DNA from: Lachnospiraceae bacterium
Lineage (GTDB): Bacteria; Bacillota; Clostridia; Lachnospirales; Lachnospiraceae
Direction: 5' to 3'
DNA length: 64,000 nt
Assembly (NCBI GenBank): GCA_017527205.1
Contig: JAFXQK010000006.1
Span: forward strand, 19,461-83,460
The notes under the pieces are model-generated. The model searched no databases. It was given only the letters and a program-made list of their open reading frames with translations, and was not told the origin of the DNA. The position numbers were made by a program, and so were the translations under genes. Shown here one piece after another: positions 36,270 through 45,746 of the stretch. Each line of letters begins with the position of its first letter. Within the stretch, counting starts at the first letter, position 1.

Positions 36270-37934
36270 ATGAAAAATAGGATAAGGGAAGAAAATAGCA
36301 AAGCGGAAAAGCAAGGGTTTTGCCTGAGAATGGGTAATTTAGCTATGGTTACCATTTTATGCTTTGTGACATTAGCTTTGGGTGCCTGTACAAATACTAA
36401 AAAAGAGGAAAATGGTCAGGGAGAGAAGGACAGCGCCTGGGATAAGGTGACAAAGGTGTTTCAAAAGGACAAATCGGATGGACCGGAGGACACGCCTTGG
36501 AATCATGGAACCTCGGCCATCATGGAGACGGAGCTTGGATGGTACACGACGGGACTTGGAGAAGAAATGTGCCTGCGTTATTATGAAAAGGAATCAGGAG
36601 ATACGATTGTTCTCTGTAATAAGCCGGAATGTGAGCACAATGGCAATGACAACTGTGAGGCGACCTATCATAATTTGAAGGTTGTAAACGCCTGCCTCTA
36701 TGAAGGGTATATCTACCTGTTAGGCTGGGAGGGGGTCGTAGATAATGTATATAGTATTCAGAATAATAACGAATTGGCGGATTCTGATCAAATAAATTAT
36801 AGCTTGTATCGTGCGGCCCTGGACGGAAGTGCCATTGATAAGATAGCGACGATTTTTGAAACGGATAACGTGCAGCTTCAAAAAGTTAATCCATCCAGGC
36901 GTGTAACAGGTGCATACTGGTATCATAATGATGATGCCAGCTTTATCATTCACAAAGGGGTTGCTTATGTTCCATTGTATATAGGGTTAGGAGATGGAAG
37001 CATTGGACTTCGCGGTGCTGGTTTTTATAAAGTGGATCTTTCCACGGGAGCACTCAAGGAGCTCGAGAAGTATGAAACCCTGCAATCCAGACCTCCTGCA
37101 TATCTCTATGGCATCTCGAATTATGTTTATTACTATCGCTATGACAATGCTTCCAGAAAGCAGCTCTGGTATCGTTACGTCATTTCCGAAGACCGAATTG
37201 AAGCAGCGGATCCAAGGATCGATAAGATTTCAGACACAACGGAGATTTTCGGGAAAAAGTTTGAAGCCCTGGAAGCTCGCCCCTGCTTTACGGAGGACAG
37301 GGAGTATTTTCTTGTGAGAACCTATCAGGAAAGAGAAGCGGGACAGCTTGCCGTTTTGGCCTTCGACGCAAAAACGCAGGAGCTCCTTCCGGAGGAATCT
37401 TTTGAGACGGAGATTCCGTTTGACAGAAAAAAATATCCCTTGGAGATCAGATATCGCGGATATTATTCGTTTATGTCTTATGACGGAAAGTTCTTTATCG
37501 AGGACACGGAACATGTTTTTGTATTTGACAAGGAGGGTAAGAAAGCTGGAGAGATTGCCGTTCCAAGGGAGGAGCTTAACTGGAACGATGCAGAAAGACA
37601 GATCTATCTTGATTTTAAGATTTGCAATGAAAAGCTATATTTAATCTATGGAAATTCACTCGGTAGTGTTTATTATAATAATGGTACAGGAAATACAGGA
37701 TATTATTATCGCGTTTTAACTTGTCCGTTGGATGGAATTTATCAGGGGAACGGACAGTGGACGGATGCATATCGGTTCCAGGGAATCATGACTTGGAAGG
37801 AATGTCTATTGGACATGATAGACAGATTAGTGGAAGGATTGCCGGAAGATATTTTGCTGCAAGATCTTGATCCTAGGGAATATTATACCCGACAAATCAA
37901 TGAATTATATCCGGGAGTACTCGATAATGAATAG
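36270..37934 (+). CDS. CNKPEC-motif lipoprotein 1
   Basis: A 554-residue lipoprotein (lipobox LALGAC, Cys40). It carries the marks of the five-member family of this cluster: PEDTPWNHG (72-80), a Cys in CLRYYEKESG (101), LCNKPECEH (115-123) and a further Cys in NCEATY (129), then AALDGSAIDKI, FIIHKGVAYVP, and near the end LTCPLDGIYQGNGQW. The body is beta-rich with YxxG-like repeats, suggesting a propeller. GGAGGTG precedes the ATG. It is the first gene after the LytTR-type site, with the ABC transporter following. The four Cys and one His could bind a metal or form disulfides. Function is unknown. Confidence 0.75.
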   Translation: MKNRIREENSKAEKQGFCLRMGNLAMVTILCFVTLALGACTNTKKEENGQGEKDSAWDKVTKVFQKDKSDGPEDTPWNHGTSAIMETELGWYTTGLGEEMCLRYYEKESGDTIVLCNKPECEHNGNDNCEATYHNLKVVNACLYEGYIYLLGWEGVVDNVYSIQNNNELADSDQINYSLYRAALDGSAIDKIATIFETDNVQLQKVNPSRRVTGAYWYHNDDASFIIHKGVAYVPLYIGLGDGSIGLRGAGFYKVDLSTGALKELEKYETLQSRPPAYLYGISNYVYYYRYDNASRKQLWYRYVISEDRIEAADPRIDKISDTTEIFGKKFEALEARPCFTEDREYFLVRTYQEREAGQLAVLAFDAKTQELLPEESFETEIPFDRKKYPLEIRYRGYYSFMSYDGKFFIEDTEHVFVFDKEGKKAGEIAVPREELNWNDAERQIYLDFKICNEKLYLIYGNSLGSVYYNNGTGNTGYYYRVLTCPLDGIYQGNGQWTDAYRFQGIMTWKECLLDMIDRLVEGLPEDILLQDLDPREYYTRQINELYPGVLDNE

Positions 37935-37965
37935 TTGAGCGAGAAGAGAAGAAAGAGGTAGAGGC

Positions 37966-38916
37966 ATGCTGGAGATCAAGCATCTGACTAAGAAATATGG
38001 AGATTTTACGGCGCTAAAGGATTTGAATTTGACCTTGGACAAGGGCGTTTTTGGCATTCTTGGAGCGAATGGCGCGGGAAAATCGACCTTCCTGAATTTG
38101 ATTACGGACAATATTCCGCGGACGGAGGGAGAGATTCTCTATAATGGAAAGGAGATTTTGTCCATGGGCTCTGCCTTTCGAAAGAAGGTGGGCTACACGC
38201 CGCAGCTGCAGGGCATGTATGAGGATTTCAGCGCGGGACAGTTTCTGCGTTATATCGGTTCCCTCAAGGGCATGAAGCATAAGAGGTGCAAGGAGCAGAC
38301 CATGGAGCTTTTGGAGCTTGTGGGTCTTCGGCAGGTGGCACATAAAAAGCTGGGTGCGTTTTCCGGAGGCATGCGGCAGAGGGTTCTTTTGGCAGCAGCC
38401 ATGCTGGATGATCCTGAGATTCTGATTTTGGATGAGCCGACGGCAGGACTGGATCCTGAGGAGAGAATCCGACTTCGCAATCACATCGCGGAGCTTGCGA
38501 AAAATCGGACGGTGCTGCTTGCAACCCATGTGGTGAGTGACATTGAGTGTATTGCGGAGAAGGTGATCCTGATGAAAAAGGGAGAAATTCTTCGGTTTGG
38601 ATCTCCCATCGAGCTCATGGAGGAGATTCAGGGGAAGGTGCGCGAATTTACAGGTACCTTTGAGGAGGTCAGTCGGTGGAAGGAGACCTTTGGCAAGGGG
38701 CAGATCATGCGTCGACGCGCAGGGTTTGTGTTCCGCGCAGCTGAGGAGGAGCTTCCCGAGGAGTTTGTCGCCGTGGATGACATTACGCTCGAGGATGTGT
38801 ATCTATTCTACGCTGAGGGGCGTGAGGAGTCGAACCATGCAGGTGCAAAAAACCTAGTGGATGAGCCAGCAAATAGGAAAGTAGATACGGCAGCAGAGAA
38901 AGGTGAGGACGCATGA
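37966..38916 (+). CDS. ABC transporter ATP-binding protein
   Basis: A 316-residue ATPase with Walker A GANGAGKST, Q-loop in YTPQLQGMY, signature FSGGMRQRV, Walker B ILILDEPTAGLDP and the switch histidine in LATHVVSD. About 75 residues beyond the core (240-316) are poorly conserved and charged. It resembles the ATPases of ABC-2 exporters for antibiotics or peptides. AGAGG precedes the ATG. The permease gene overlaps by 4 bp (ATGA), so the two form a unit. Confidence 0.9.
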   Translation: MLEIKHLTKKYGDFTALKDLNLTLDKGVFGILGANGAGKSTFLNLITDNIPRTEGEILYNGKEILSMGSAFRKKVGYTPQLQGMYEDFSAGQFLRYIGSLKGMKHKRCKEQTMELLELVGLRQVAHKKLGAFSGGMRQRVLLAAAMLDDPEILILDEPTAGLDPEERIRLRNHIAELAKNRTVLLATHVVSDIECIAEKVILMKKGEILRFGSPIELMEEIQGKVREFTGTFEEVSRWKETFGKGQIMRRRAGFVFRAAEEELPEEFVAVDDITLEDVYLFYAEGREESNHAGAKNLVDEPANRKVDTAAEKGEDA

Positions 38917-40916
38917 GGGAATTAGGGCGTGTTTTTAATCGAAAGGTTTTGTTAATCCTGGCGATTCTCTGTGCCATGAATTTGATTCTCTTTTTGCTTT
39001 GCATTGATCCGGAAAAGACGATCACGTTTGGCGGAGAAGAGCTTCAGGGGTATTTAGAGCGATATCCCGTATTTTTAAAGAATACGGTGGAGAATGGTTC
39101 AAAAATGGGAATGCTCTCCATGTATCAGAAGGGCTATGGTTCTGAGAGCTTAAAAAAGACGACGGAATTATACCGCGCGCTGGAGGGGACGCAGGTGACC
39201 GCAGGTGAGAACCGCGGCGTCGTGCTTCTTGTCCAATATCAGCTCACGGATTTGTTTTTGTTGATTTTCCTGTTTTTGATTGTCATGGAGTTTCAGGCAG
39301 AGCGAAAAAAGGGCCTCGTTTATCTGGTGCGAAGCACGGTCGGAGGGCGGTCGAAGCTCTATTTGCAGCGCATGGCGATTCTGGCCTTTTCAACGGTTGT
39401 CGGAGCGCTGTGCTTTTATGGCGGAAATCTGATCGGCATTCTGTTTGGCTTTGGCCTGGGAGACCTTTCCAGAAGTCTTCAGTCCCTGCCGGAATTTATG
39501 AAATGTCCCTACTCCATTACTATTGGTGCGTATCTATTTCGGTCCCTTTTCTTAAAGATGACGGGATGCTTTGGAGTTGCGGTTTTGTTTTATACGCTGA
39601 TCGGGTGCTTCAATACGGTCATGGCATATTTTTGCTCCGCGGTTCTCGTGACCTTGGAGGTTTTGACGGGAATTCTGATTCCGCCGATTTCTTCATGGAA
39701 TATTCTGCGGTACGTGAATTTATTTACGCTGATCCGCTGTGAGGAATTTTATGAGGATGCCATTTTTGTAGGTGTCTTTGGGAAAGCGAAGGAAGCCCTT
39801 CCCGTGACGCTGACAATTTTTGGGATTCTGTTTCTTCTTGTGCTTGTGGCGGGCTATGCCATTCACGGAAGAAAGTATGTCATTGTCAGTCACCGCGGCG
39901 AAAAGATTTTTGATGCCATCGCAAGGTGGAAGGAAAAGCTGTCATTGCAGCATACGCTCTTTGGATGGGAGGCCTATAAGCTTCTTATGAAGCAAAAGGG
40001 AATCCTGATTTTGCTTGCCGTCTTTTTGGTGCATTTGACGCTATCCATGCAATACGAGTATTATTATCCCGTAGACATTTATCAAAGGATGTATTACATC
40101 GAATATCAGGGTGACATCACGGAGGAGCGCGTTGCAAGTGCACAGGCTTCCATGGATATTTTGAAAATGGCAGAGGAGGGCATGCTGGAAAAGATCGAGA
40201 AATACAAGACTGAGGTTCCCTATCCCGTCATGAAGATTTCTGGTTTGCAAGAAAGCATTACCACGATTCGCTGGAAGCAGCAAAGTCTGCAGCCGATCAT
40301 TGATGACCTGAACTCTGGTCTGGATTATGTTAAGAGAACGGGGCACAGAATTACGCTGGTGGCACCCTTTTATTACGATTTGCTTTTAAACAAGGATGAA
40401 AAGACGAGAACAAGGGCATCGTTCCTTGAAATCATCGCGCTTCTTGCGACTCTCGCGGGAATCTTTGCCTTTGACAGACAGAATCACGTCGAGCAGATTA
40501 TGCATAGCTCCTATAGGGGAAGGAAGCCAACGACGGTGTTAAAACTTATATTAGTGCTGCTCTATTCCTCCTTTTCTTGTGGACTCATTCATCTGATCCA
40601 GCTTTGGCGTGTTTCTCAGGTGGACGCGGGGCTTCCAGAATTGGAAAATCCCGTGCAGGGAATCCAGTTTATGCGGGAATTTGCGATTTATGTGCCAATC
40701 TGGGGATATCTGGTTTTGCTATTTCTTGTAAGAATGGGCATGGCCTGTCTTTTAGGACTTGTGATTTCCGTGATCAGCAAGCGCAGCGGCGACGTGATTA
40801 CGGCGATGGGAGTCTCCTGTTTTGTTGTCATCATTCTCGTATTATTGGGAACGATTTTGCCTGCCGCATGGTGGCTCAGCCCCATCAAGCTCCTCGGCGG
40901 AACCTATCTGCGGTGA
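38913..40916 (+). CDS. Large ABC-2-like transporter permease
   Basis: A 667-residue membrane protein. The first half (about 1-330) has a membrane segment at 12-32, an extracellular loop, and a group of segments at about 100-310. After a cytoplasmic stretch (KIFDAIARWKEKLSLQH) the second half repeats the pattern: segment at about 365-385, a loop of about 130 residues, and further segments to the end. This looks like two ABC-2-type modules in one chain, so one copy might make a full permease with two ATPases. Substrate unknown; export of a peptide, lipid or lipoprotein is plausible. Confidence 0.8.
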   Translation: MRELGRVFNRKVLLILAILCAMNLILFLLCIDPEKTITFGGEELQGYLERYPVFLKNTVENGSKMGMLSMYQKGYGSESLKKTTELYRALEGTQVTAGENRGVVLLVQYQLTDLFLLIFLFLIVMEFQAERKKGLVYLVRSTVGGRSKLYLQRMAILAFSTVVGALCFYGGNLIGILFGFGLGDLSRSLQSLPEFMKCPYSITIGAYLFRSLFLKMTGCFGVAVLFYTLIGCFNTVMAYFCSAVLVTLEVLTGILIPPISSWNILRYVNLFTLIRCEEFYEDAIFVGVFGKAKEALPVTLTIFGILFLLVLVAGYAIHGRKYVIVSHRGEKIFDAIARWKEKLSLQHTLFGWEAYKLLMKQKGILILLAVFLVHLTLSMQYEYYYPVDIYQRMYYIEYQGDITEERVASAQASMDILKMAEEGMLEKIEKYKTEVPYPVMKISGLQESITTIRWKQQSLQPIIDDLNSGLDYVKRTGHRITLVAPFYYDLLLNKDEKTRTRASFLEIIALLATLAGIFAFDRQNHVEQIMHSSYRGRKPTTVLKLILVLLYSSFSCGLIHLIQLWRVSQVDAGLPELENPVQGIQFMREFAIYVPIWGYLVLLFLVRMGMACLLGLVISVISKRSGDVITAMGVSCFVVIILVLLGTILPAAWWLSPIKLLGGTYLR

Positions 40917-40922
40917 TGGAAG

Positions 40923-41006
40923 GATCATGTTAGGTGCTTCATGAAAAATGGAAGTCGAAGGGCAGATCATGTCAGGTGCTTCATGAAAAATGGAAGTCGA
41001 AGGGAG
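40923..41006 (+). repeat. 42-bp tandem duplication before lipoprotein 2
   Basis: Two copies (40923-40964 and 40965-41006) of a sequence starting GATCATGT and including GTGCTTCATGAAAAATGG differ at only a few positions. The duplication creates two in-frame ATGs upstream of the true start and repeats the weak GAAGGG ribosome-binding-like sequence. Confidence 0.85.
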
Positions 41007-41015
41007 AAAATATCT

Positions 41016-42380
41016 ATGAAAAAAAGGGGCCTGGTTTTTGTCATTATGGCGGTTCTTATGACATTTACTGCCTGTTCCTCAAAACAAAAGAAAGAGCCAT
41101 CAGATGACACGCCTTGGAATCACGGCTATCATGCCATCATGGAGACGGAAGAGGGGTATTATACCAATCAGGTATATCCCATAAGGGGAACAAGGACGGC
41201 ACAATGCTTGCGTTATGTGGAAAAGAATTCCAAAGAATCCATTCCCCTATGCAATAAGCCTGAGTGTGATCACGTAGGGGGAGACAAATGTGAAGCTTCC
41301 TATAACAATATAGAGCCGTTAAGCACCTTGTTATATGACGGAGCCATTTATGTTTTGGGTGTGGAGTATAGCGGAAACAATGTGGCCATCAATATGTATC
41401 GGGGAGCGCTGGACGGCAGCATTATGGATAAGGTGGGCTGTGTGGTTCAGGCGGACAACCTCAGGGAGGAAGAGGTCTATACGAGGCCAATTAATTCACC
41501 TTATTTACTTTTGTGGGGAGTTTTGGACGAAAGCTTTATCATTCACAGGGGATATGCTTACATTCCGTATTTCTTACAGATTGGAAAGGGTGCAAAAGGT
41601 GTAAAGGGACAGGGAATTTGTCGGATGAATTTGTCCAATGGGGAGACGGAGGAAATTTATCAGACTGTCAATCTTTCCGAAGGCATTCCCCTGCGGGTGA
41701 CGGGCGTAGGAGATTATGTGTATTTTTTGATTGCTGCGACAGGTTCTTCTGGAAAGACGAAAAGGTACGTCATTTCTACAAAAGAAGTTCAAAATGTGGT
41801 AACGACGAAGGAAAATGGAAAACCAGGATATGAAAAGCCATATTTCATGTTTTCAGAGGATCGCTATTATGGCTTAAAGCGAATGGAGGAATCGAATCAG
41901 CTAAGCATTACTGCCTATGATGCACAGACGATGCAGGAGGTAAAGGAGGAGAGCTTCGTCATCGACGATTTTTCGGGGGACTATGCAATGGATTTGGTAG
42001 ATGCTTTTCTCTATGACGGAATGTTTGTGTTGGGTACTAGGGCGAAAGCTTGTTTTTATGATAAACAGGGAGCTTTCCTAGGGGAGATGGATGTTGACGG
42101 AATCGATCATTTTTCAGATCCGGATGAACATTTCTTCTTGGAAAGCTATAAAATATGTAATGGAAAGCTTTATTTTCTTTATAATAATCGCTCCTCGTTG
42201 TGGGGAGGCACTATAGATGTCAGAGATGACATGTTTTTTTCTAATTTGATATGGCAAGTGTATGCCTGTCCGTTGGAGGATATTTTCCAAGGTCGGGGAA
42301 AGTGGGAAAAGGCTTATAGCGTGGAAGGGCGAATGACAAATGATGAGTTAATGTATTATTTTCAGATGAATCTTCCATAA
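41016..42380 (+). CDS. CNKPEC-motif lipoprotein 2
   Basis: A 454-residue lipoprotein (lipobox TFTAC, Cys20) of the same family as lipoprotein 1, with DDTPWNHG, a Cys in QCLRYVEKNS, LCNKPECDH, a Cys in KCEASY, ALDGSIMDKV, FIIHRGYAYIPY and YACPLEDIFQGRGKW. It lacks the long linker that lipoprotein 1 has after the lipid anchor. The start MKKRGLVF is chosen because GGGAG lies just upstream and it gives a normal signal peptide; upstream in-frame ATGs fall in the 42-bp duplication. It follows the permease gene by about 100 bp. Confidence 0.72.
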   Translation: MKKRGLVFVIMAVLMTFTACSSKQKKEPSDDTPWNHGYHAIMETEEGYYTNQVYPIRGTRTAQCLRYVEKNSKESIPLCNKPECDHVGGDKCEASYNNIEPLSTLLYDGAIYVLGVEYSGNNVAINMYRGALDGSIMDKVGCVVQADNLREEEVYTRPINSPYLLLWGVLDESFIIHRGYAYIPYFLQIGKGAKGVKGQGICRMNLSNGETEEIYQTVNLSEGIPLRVTGVGDYVYFLIAATGSSGKTKRYVISTKEVQNVVTTKENGKPGYEKPYFMFSEDRYYGLKRMEESNQLSITAYDAQTMQEVKEESFVIDDFSGDYAMDLVDAFLYDGMFVLGTRAKACFYDKQGAFLGEMDVDGIDHFSDPDEHFFLESYKICNGKLYFLYNNRSSLWGGTIDVRDDMFFSNLIWQVYACPLEDIFQGRGKWEKAYSVEGRMTNDELMYYFQMNLP

Positions 42381-42417
42381 AGCTGCTCTATATTTTGCAA
42401 AAATGAGGTAGAGGAAC

Positions 42418-43881
42418 ATGAAAAGAAGATGGTCCCTAAGAAAAAAGCTCGCAGGGCTCGCTTTGATGATGCTGGCGCTTTTTTTTGCGAGCTGTGGGGA
42501 AAAAGAGAAAAAGGATCTTCCTGAGGATACGCCCTGGAATCATGGATTTAATTCCATCATGGAGACCGACATAGGGTATTACTCCAACCTGCTGGATGAA
42601 CAGCATCTGTGTTATTACGATAAGGAGTCGGGCAATTCCATTCTGCTTTGCAATAAGCCTGAATGTACACATGAGGGTGGAAATGACTGCGAAGCAACCT
42701 ATCAGAAAATGCAAACCATGAACACGATTCTGTATGATGGATATCTGTATATCCTTGGCGTAGAGGACGTGGATCACGTGGTGAGCATTAGTTTCTATCG
42801 CGGAGCCCTGGATGGCTCCTCCATGGATAAGATCGGTACCGTGATTTCTAGAGAGAATACGAAGAATCAGGAGTTTATGATCTTTAATCCCAGATCTGAG
42901 GACTCCTCCTCTTTTCAAAATGATTGTTGTTCCTTCATTATTCATAAGGGCTATGCATACATTCCTTATTATCTTCGCTTTGGTCAAGGGATGAAGGGAT
43001 TTATGGGCGGTGGCCTGATGAAGATGGACATTCGCACGGGAGAGATGAAAGAGTTATATACCACGGAGCATGCTAATGCAGATACTCCTATGCATTTGGT
43101 GGGAGCAGGGGATTATGTCTATTTTGATCTTGGGCTCTTACATAAGCAGCGATACGTCATTTCGGAGGATCGAATAGAGGACTGTACCTGGGGGAAGAAG
43201 GCTGAACAAGGGGGTGCAGATTCCATGCGATCTAAGCCGGAAGCCGGAAATGAGCAAGGAGCTAACGAAGAGCCATCGGAAGAGAAGATCGTTGCAAAGG
43301 AATATTTTACGCTTCAGGAAGCTTTGGACAAGGCAGGAGTGCAAGCGGATGGTTCCATAATGGCAGTTAGTTATATAGGGGCAGGGCACTATTTTTATAC
43401 GGAAGACAAGGTTTATTCTTTCTTTGGAGACAAGCTTTATGTGTATGATGCAAGGACGATGGAGAGTACGGGAGAGGTGATAACCTTGGAGTCCCTTCCA
43501 AGCGTTGAGAATGGAAAATCAACGATGCCTTTGGGAATTGTGAATCAAAAGGTACAGATGTACGAGGATATCTTTTTGATCGCGAGTACGGAGAAAGCCT
43601 ATTTTTATAATCTACAGGGGAAGCTTTTGGGAGAGCTTGCCATTCCAGAGAATGTGCGGACACATGAGCATGCCTTTCAGATCAACATTCTGGATTATAA
43701 ATTTCATGATGGCAAGGTGTATTTAATCAATCGCTATGTTTGGCCTTCTCACCAATGGTATCGTGTCTTCTCCTGTGAGCTGGAAGACATTCGCCAGGGA
43801 ACGGGAGCATGGAAGGAGACATTTGTCATTCGGGGAATCGATGGCAGAGGAGATGAGGAGAGCACCTCAGATCTTTTTTAA
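42418..43881 (+). CDS. CNKPEC-motif lipoprotein 3
   Basis: A 487-residue lipoprotein (lipobox FFASC, Cys26), with PEDTPWNHG, a Cys in HLCYYDKESG, LCNKPECTH, DCEATY, ALDGSSMDKI, FIIHKGYAYIPYYLRFG and FSCELEDIRQGTGAW. Between the motif-rich first half and the C-terminal part it has an extra charged stretch (about 255-300, EQGGADSMRSK, EEPSEEKIV) absent from its relatives. GAGG precedes the ATG. Beta-rich body; function unknown. Confidence 0.72.
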   Translation: MKRRWSLRKKLAGLALMMLALFFASCGEKEKKDLPEDTPWNHGFNSIMETDIGYYSNLLDEQHLCYYDKESGNSILLCNKPECTHEGGNDCEATYQKMQTMNTILYDGYLYILGVEDVDHVVSISFYRGALDGSSMDKIGTVISRENTKNQEFMIFNPRSEDSSSFQNDCCSFIIHKGYAYIPYYLRFGQGMKGFMGGGLMKMDIRTGEMKELYTTEHANADTPMHLVGAGDYVYFDLGLLHKQRYVISEDRIEDCTWGKKAEQGGADSMRSKPEAGNEQGANEEPSEEKIVAKEYFTLQEALDKAGVQADGSIMAVSYIGAGHYFYTEDKVYSFFGDKLYVYDARTMESTGEVITLESLPSVENGKSTMPLGIVNQKVQMYEDIFLIASTEKAYFYNLQGKLLGELAIPENVRTHEHAFQINILDYKFHDGKVYLINRYVWPSHQWYRVFSCELEDIRQGTGAWKETFVIRGIDGRGDEESTSDLF

Positions 43882-43946
43882 TCATCGGAAGCAAATTTGA
43901 TGGGAAAGAAGTCTGCCTATGTGTTATTAGAAAGTGACGGGAACAT

Positions 43947-44163
43947 TAAGGCAAGGAGGGACGGACGTGAGGACACGAGAAAACGGACGCAGAGGAAAAC
44001 AAACAGGAACTGTTTTATATAAGGAAATCTTAGCCGTACTTTTGGTGCTCGGTCTGGCTTTGCTTGGCGGATGTAATTCTGGCACGGGGTCAGGGGATAA
44101 GGGAGGAATCACGATTGGAAAATCAAAGGAGCTTCCTGAGGACACGCCCTGGAACCATGGATA
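43947..44163 (+). repeat. Duplicated 5' block, first copy
   Basis: About 217 bp covering the ribosome binding site, the signal peptide and the DTPWNHG region of lipoprotein 4 are nearly identical to 45523-45746 before and in lipoprotein 5. Only one base change (ATCACG/ATCAAG) and one TTATAT insertion in the second copy were noticed. Similarity drops sharply after the block. Confidence 0.85.
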
Positions 44164-45454
44164 TAATGCAATTATGGAGACGGAGCTGGGATATTATTCC
44201 AATCTGACTGGCATGCAGTGTCTTCGGTATTATGAAAAGGGCACGGATGTCACGATTTTATTGTGTAATAAACCTGAGTGCACGCATTCCTCGGAGGAGT
44301 CCTGCGAGGCGAGATATCATGGAATGGGGACCGTCAACACGCTATTGTTTGACGGGGCGCTTTATGTTCTAGGCGTTAGCGGCATTGAGACGGATGCCGC
44401 GAGGTATGAGACGCGCTATATGATTGGTGAAAATGGGGAAGTCATTCCTTATGGGGGTGACGGTGCAGAGAATCAGGGAGAGGACAAGGTCAGCATTTGT
44501 CTATGGAAAGGGGCACTGGACGGTTCCTCCTTTGATCTTGTCGGCGAGGTTGCTTCCGCGGAGAACACGAATCATGAGAGAGTCACTACCACACAAAGCT
44601 ATGCAAACCAGAATCCGGACTATAGCTTTATCATTCATAAGGGCTATGCGTATATCCCTTATCTCATTCAGTTTGGACAGGGAAATGCAGGGCTTCGCTG
44701 CGGCGGCCTGCGGCGGATGGATTTAAAGACTGGCCAGACGGAAGAGCTTTATCAGCAGGAGTCGCGGCAATTCCTAACGCCCTCCAATCTGGCGGGAGTC
44801 GGGGATTATGTCTATTTTACCGCATCAAGCGGCGCCACGAAGCAAACGCTCATGCGGTATGTCCTATCTGAAAAGAAGGTAGAGACGGTCACAGAATATG
44901 ATAAAAAGAAAGATGCCTGTTACGCCCTGTTTTCCAAGGATCGGATTTATCTGTTAACGCAATTTGAAAAAGAGGGCATGCGGACGGGCGTATTTGGATT
45001 TCGAACGCTGGACGCAAAGAGCTTAGAGGAACTGCCCAGGGAAAACATCCTGACGGAAATACCTTTTTCGCTCCAGTCTGACAAGGCAAATCGGCGCATT
45101 GGACCGTTTTATTCCATTCTGCTCTATGAAGATCATATTCTGCTGGCAGAGGAGGAGAAGATTCTTTGGTATGACCTCAGGGGAAATTTACTGGCGGAGC
45201 AGGAAGGCCCCATGGAGGCCATCGGAGAACGGGTGCGGGGAAAGGATCTGTATCTGGACTATGCGATTTGCAAGGACAAGCTCTATGCCATATTTAAGAA
45301 CTCTGCCAGTGAGGAGTTTCTGGAAGTGTATCAGGCGCTTTCCTGCAACCTAGAGGATGCTCTGCAGGGGAAGGGACAGTGGGAGAAGGCATATTCTGCA
45401 CAGGGAGCCATTGCGATCAAAGAGTTTGAAGAGAGCACCTTAAACAATTCTTAA
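43967..45454 (+). CDS. CNKPEC-motif lipoprotein 4
   Basis: A 495-residue lipoprotein (lipobox ALLGGC) with PEDTPWNHG, QCLRYYEKG, LCNKPECTH, SCEARY, GALDGSSFDLV, FIIHKGYAYIPYLIQFG and LSCNLEDALQGKGQW. An insertion of about 30 residues follows VLGVSGIE. The start is GTG, chosen because AAGGAGGG lies 6 bp upstream; an earlier in-frame GTG at 43934 has no such site. Its first 65 codons are nearly identical to those of lipoprotein 5, while the rest is diverged. Confidence 0.72.
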   Translation: MRTRENGRRGKQTGTVLYKEILAVLLVLGLALLGGCNSGTGSGDKGGITIGKSKELPEDTPWNHGYNAIMETELGYYSNLTGMQCLRYYEKGTDVTILLCNKPECTHSSEESCEARYHGMGTVNTLLFDGALYVLGVSGIETDAARYETRYMIGENGEVIPYGGDGAENQGEDKVSICLWKGALDGSSFDLVGEVASAENTNHERVTTTQSYANQNPDYSFIIHKGYAYIPYLIQFGQGNAGLRCGGLRRMDLKTGQTEELYQQESRQFLTPSNLAGVGDYVYFTASSGATKQTLMRYVLSEKKVETVTEYDKKKDACYALFSKDRIYLLTQFEKEGMRTGVFGFRTLDAKSLEELPRENILTEIPFSLQSDKANRRIGPFYSILLYEDHILLAEEEKILWYDLRGNLLAEQEGPMEAIGERVRGKDLYLDYAICKDKLYAIFKNSASEEFLEVYQALSCNLEDALQGKGQWEKAYSAQGAIAIKEFEESTLNNS

Positions 45455-45477
45455 ACCGTCTTAAACAAATCTTAAAG
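45439..45477 (+). promoter_or_regulatory. Four tandem CTTAAAC/G repeats (OmpR-like binding array)
   Basis: CTTAAAC at 45439, 45450 and 45460 and CTTAAAG at 45471 form direct repeats spaced 11, 10 and 11 bp, the pattern of OmpR/PhoB-family regulators that bind one face of DNA. A TATCAT (45500-45505) follows 22 bp after the array. It overlaps the stop codon of lipoprotein 4 and precedes lipoprotein 5. Confidence 0.65.
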
Positions 45478-45522
45478 TGAAAAGAATTCGCCTACATGTT
45501 ATCATGGAAGTGGCAGGAATGC

Positions 45523-45746
45523 TAAGGCAAGGAGGGACGGACGTGAGGACACGAGAAAACGGACGCAGAGGAAAACAAACAGGAACTGTTTTATATTTAT
45601 ATAAGGAAATCTTAGCCGTACTTTTGGTGCTCGGTCTGGCTTTGCTTGGCGGATGTAATTCTGGCACGGGGTCAGGGGATAAGGGAGGAATCAAGATTGG
45701 AAAATCAAAGGAGCTTCCTGAGGACACGCCCTGGAACCATGGATAC
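45523..45746 (+). repeat. Duplicated 5' block, second copy
   Basis: Second copy of the block at 43947-44163, with a 6-bp TTATAT insertion that keeps the reading frame and lengthens the signal peptide by two residues. Confidence 0.85.
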
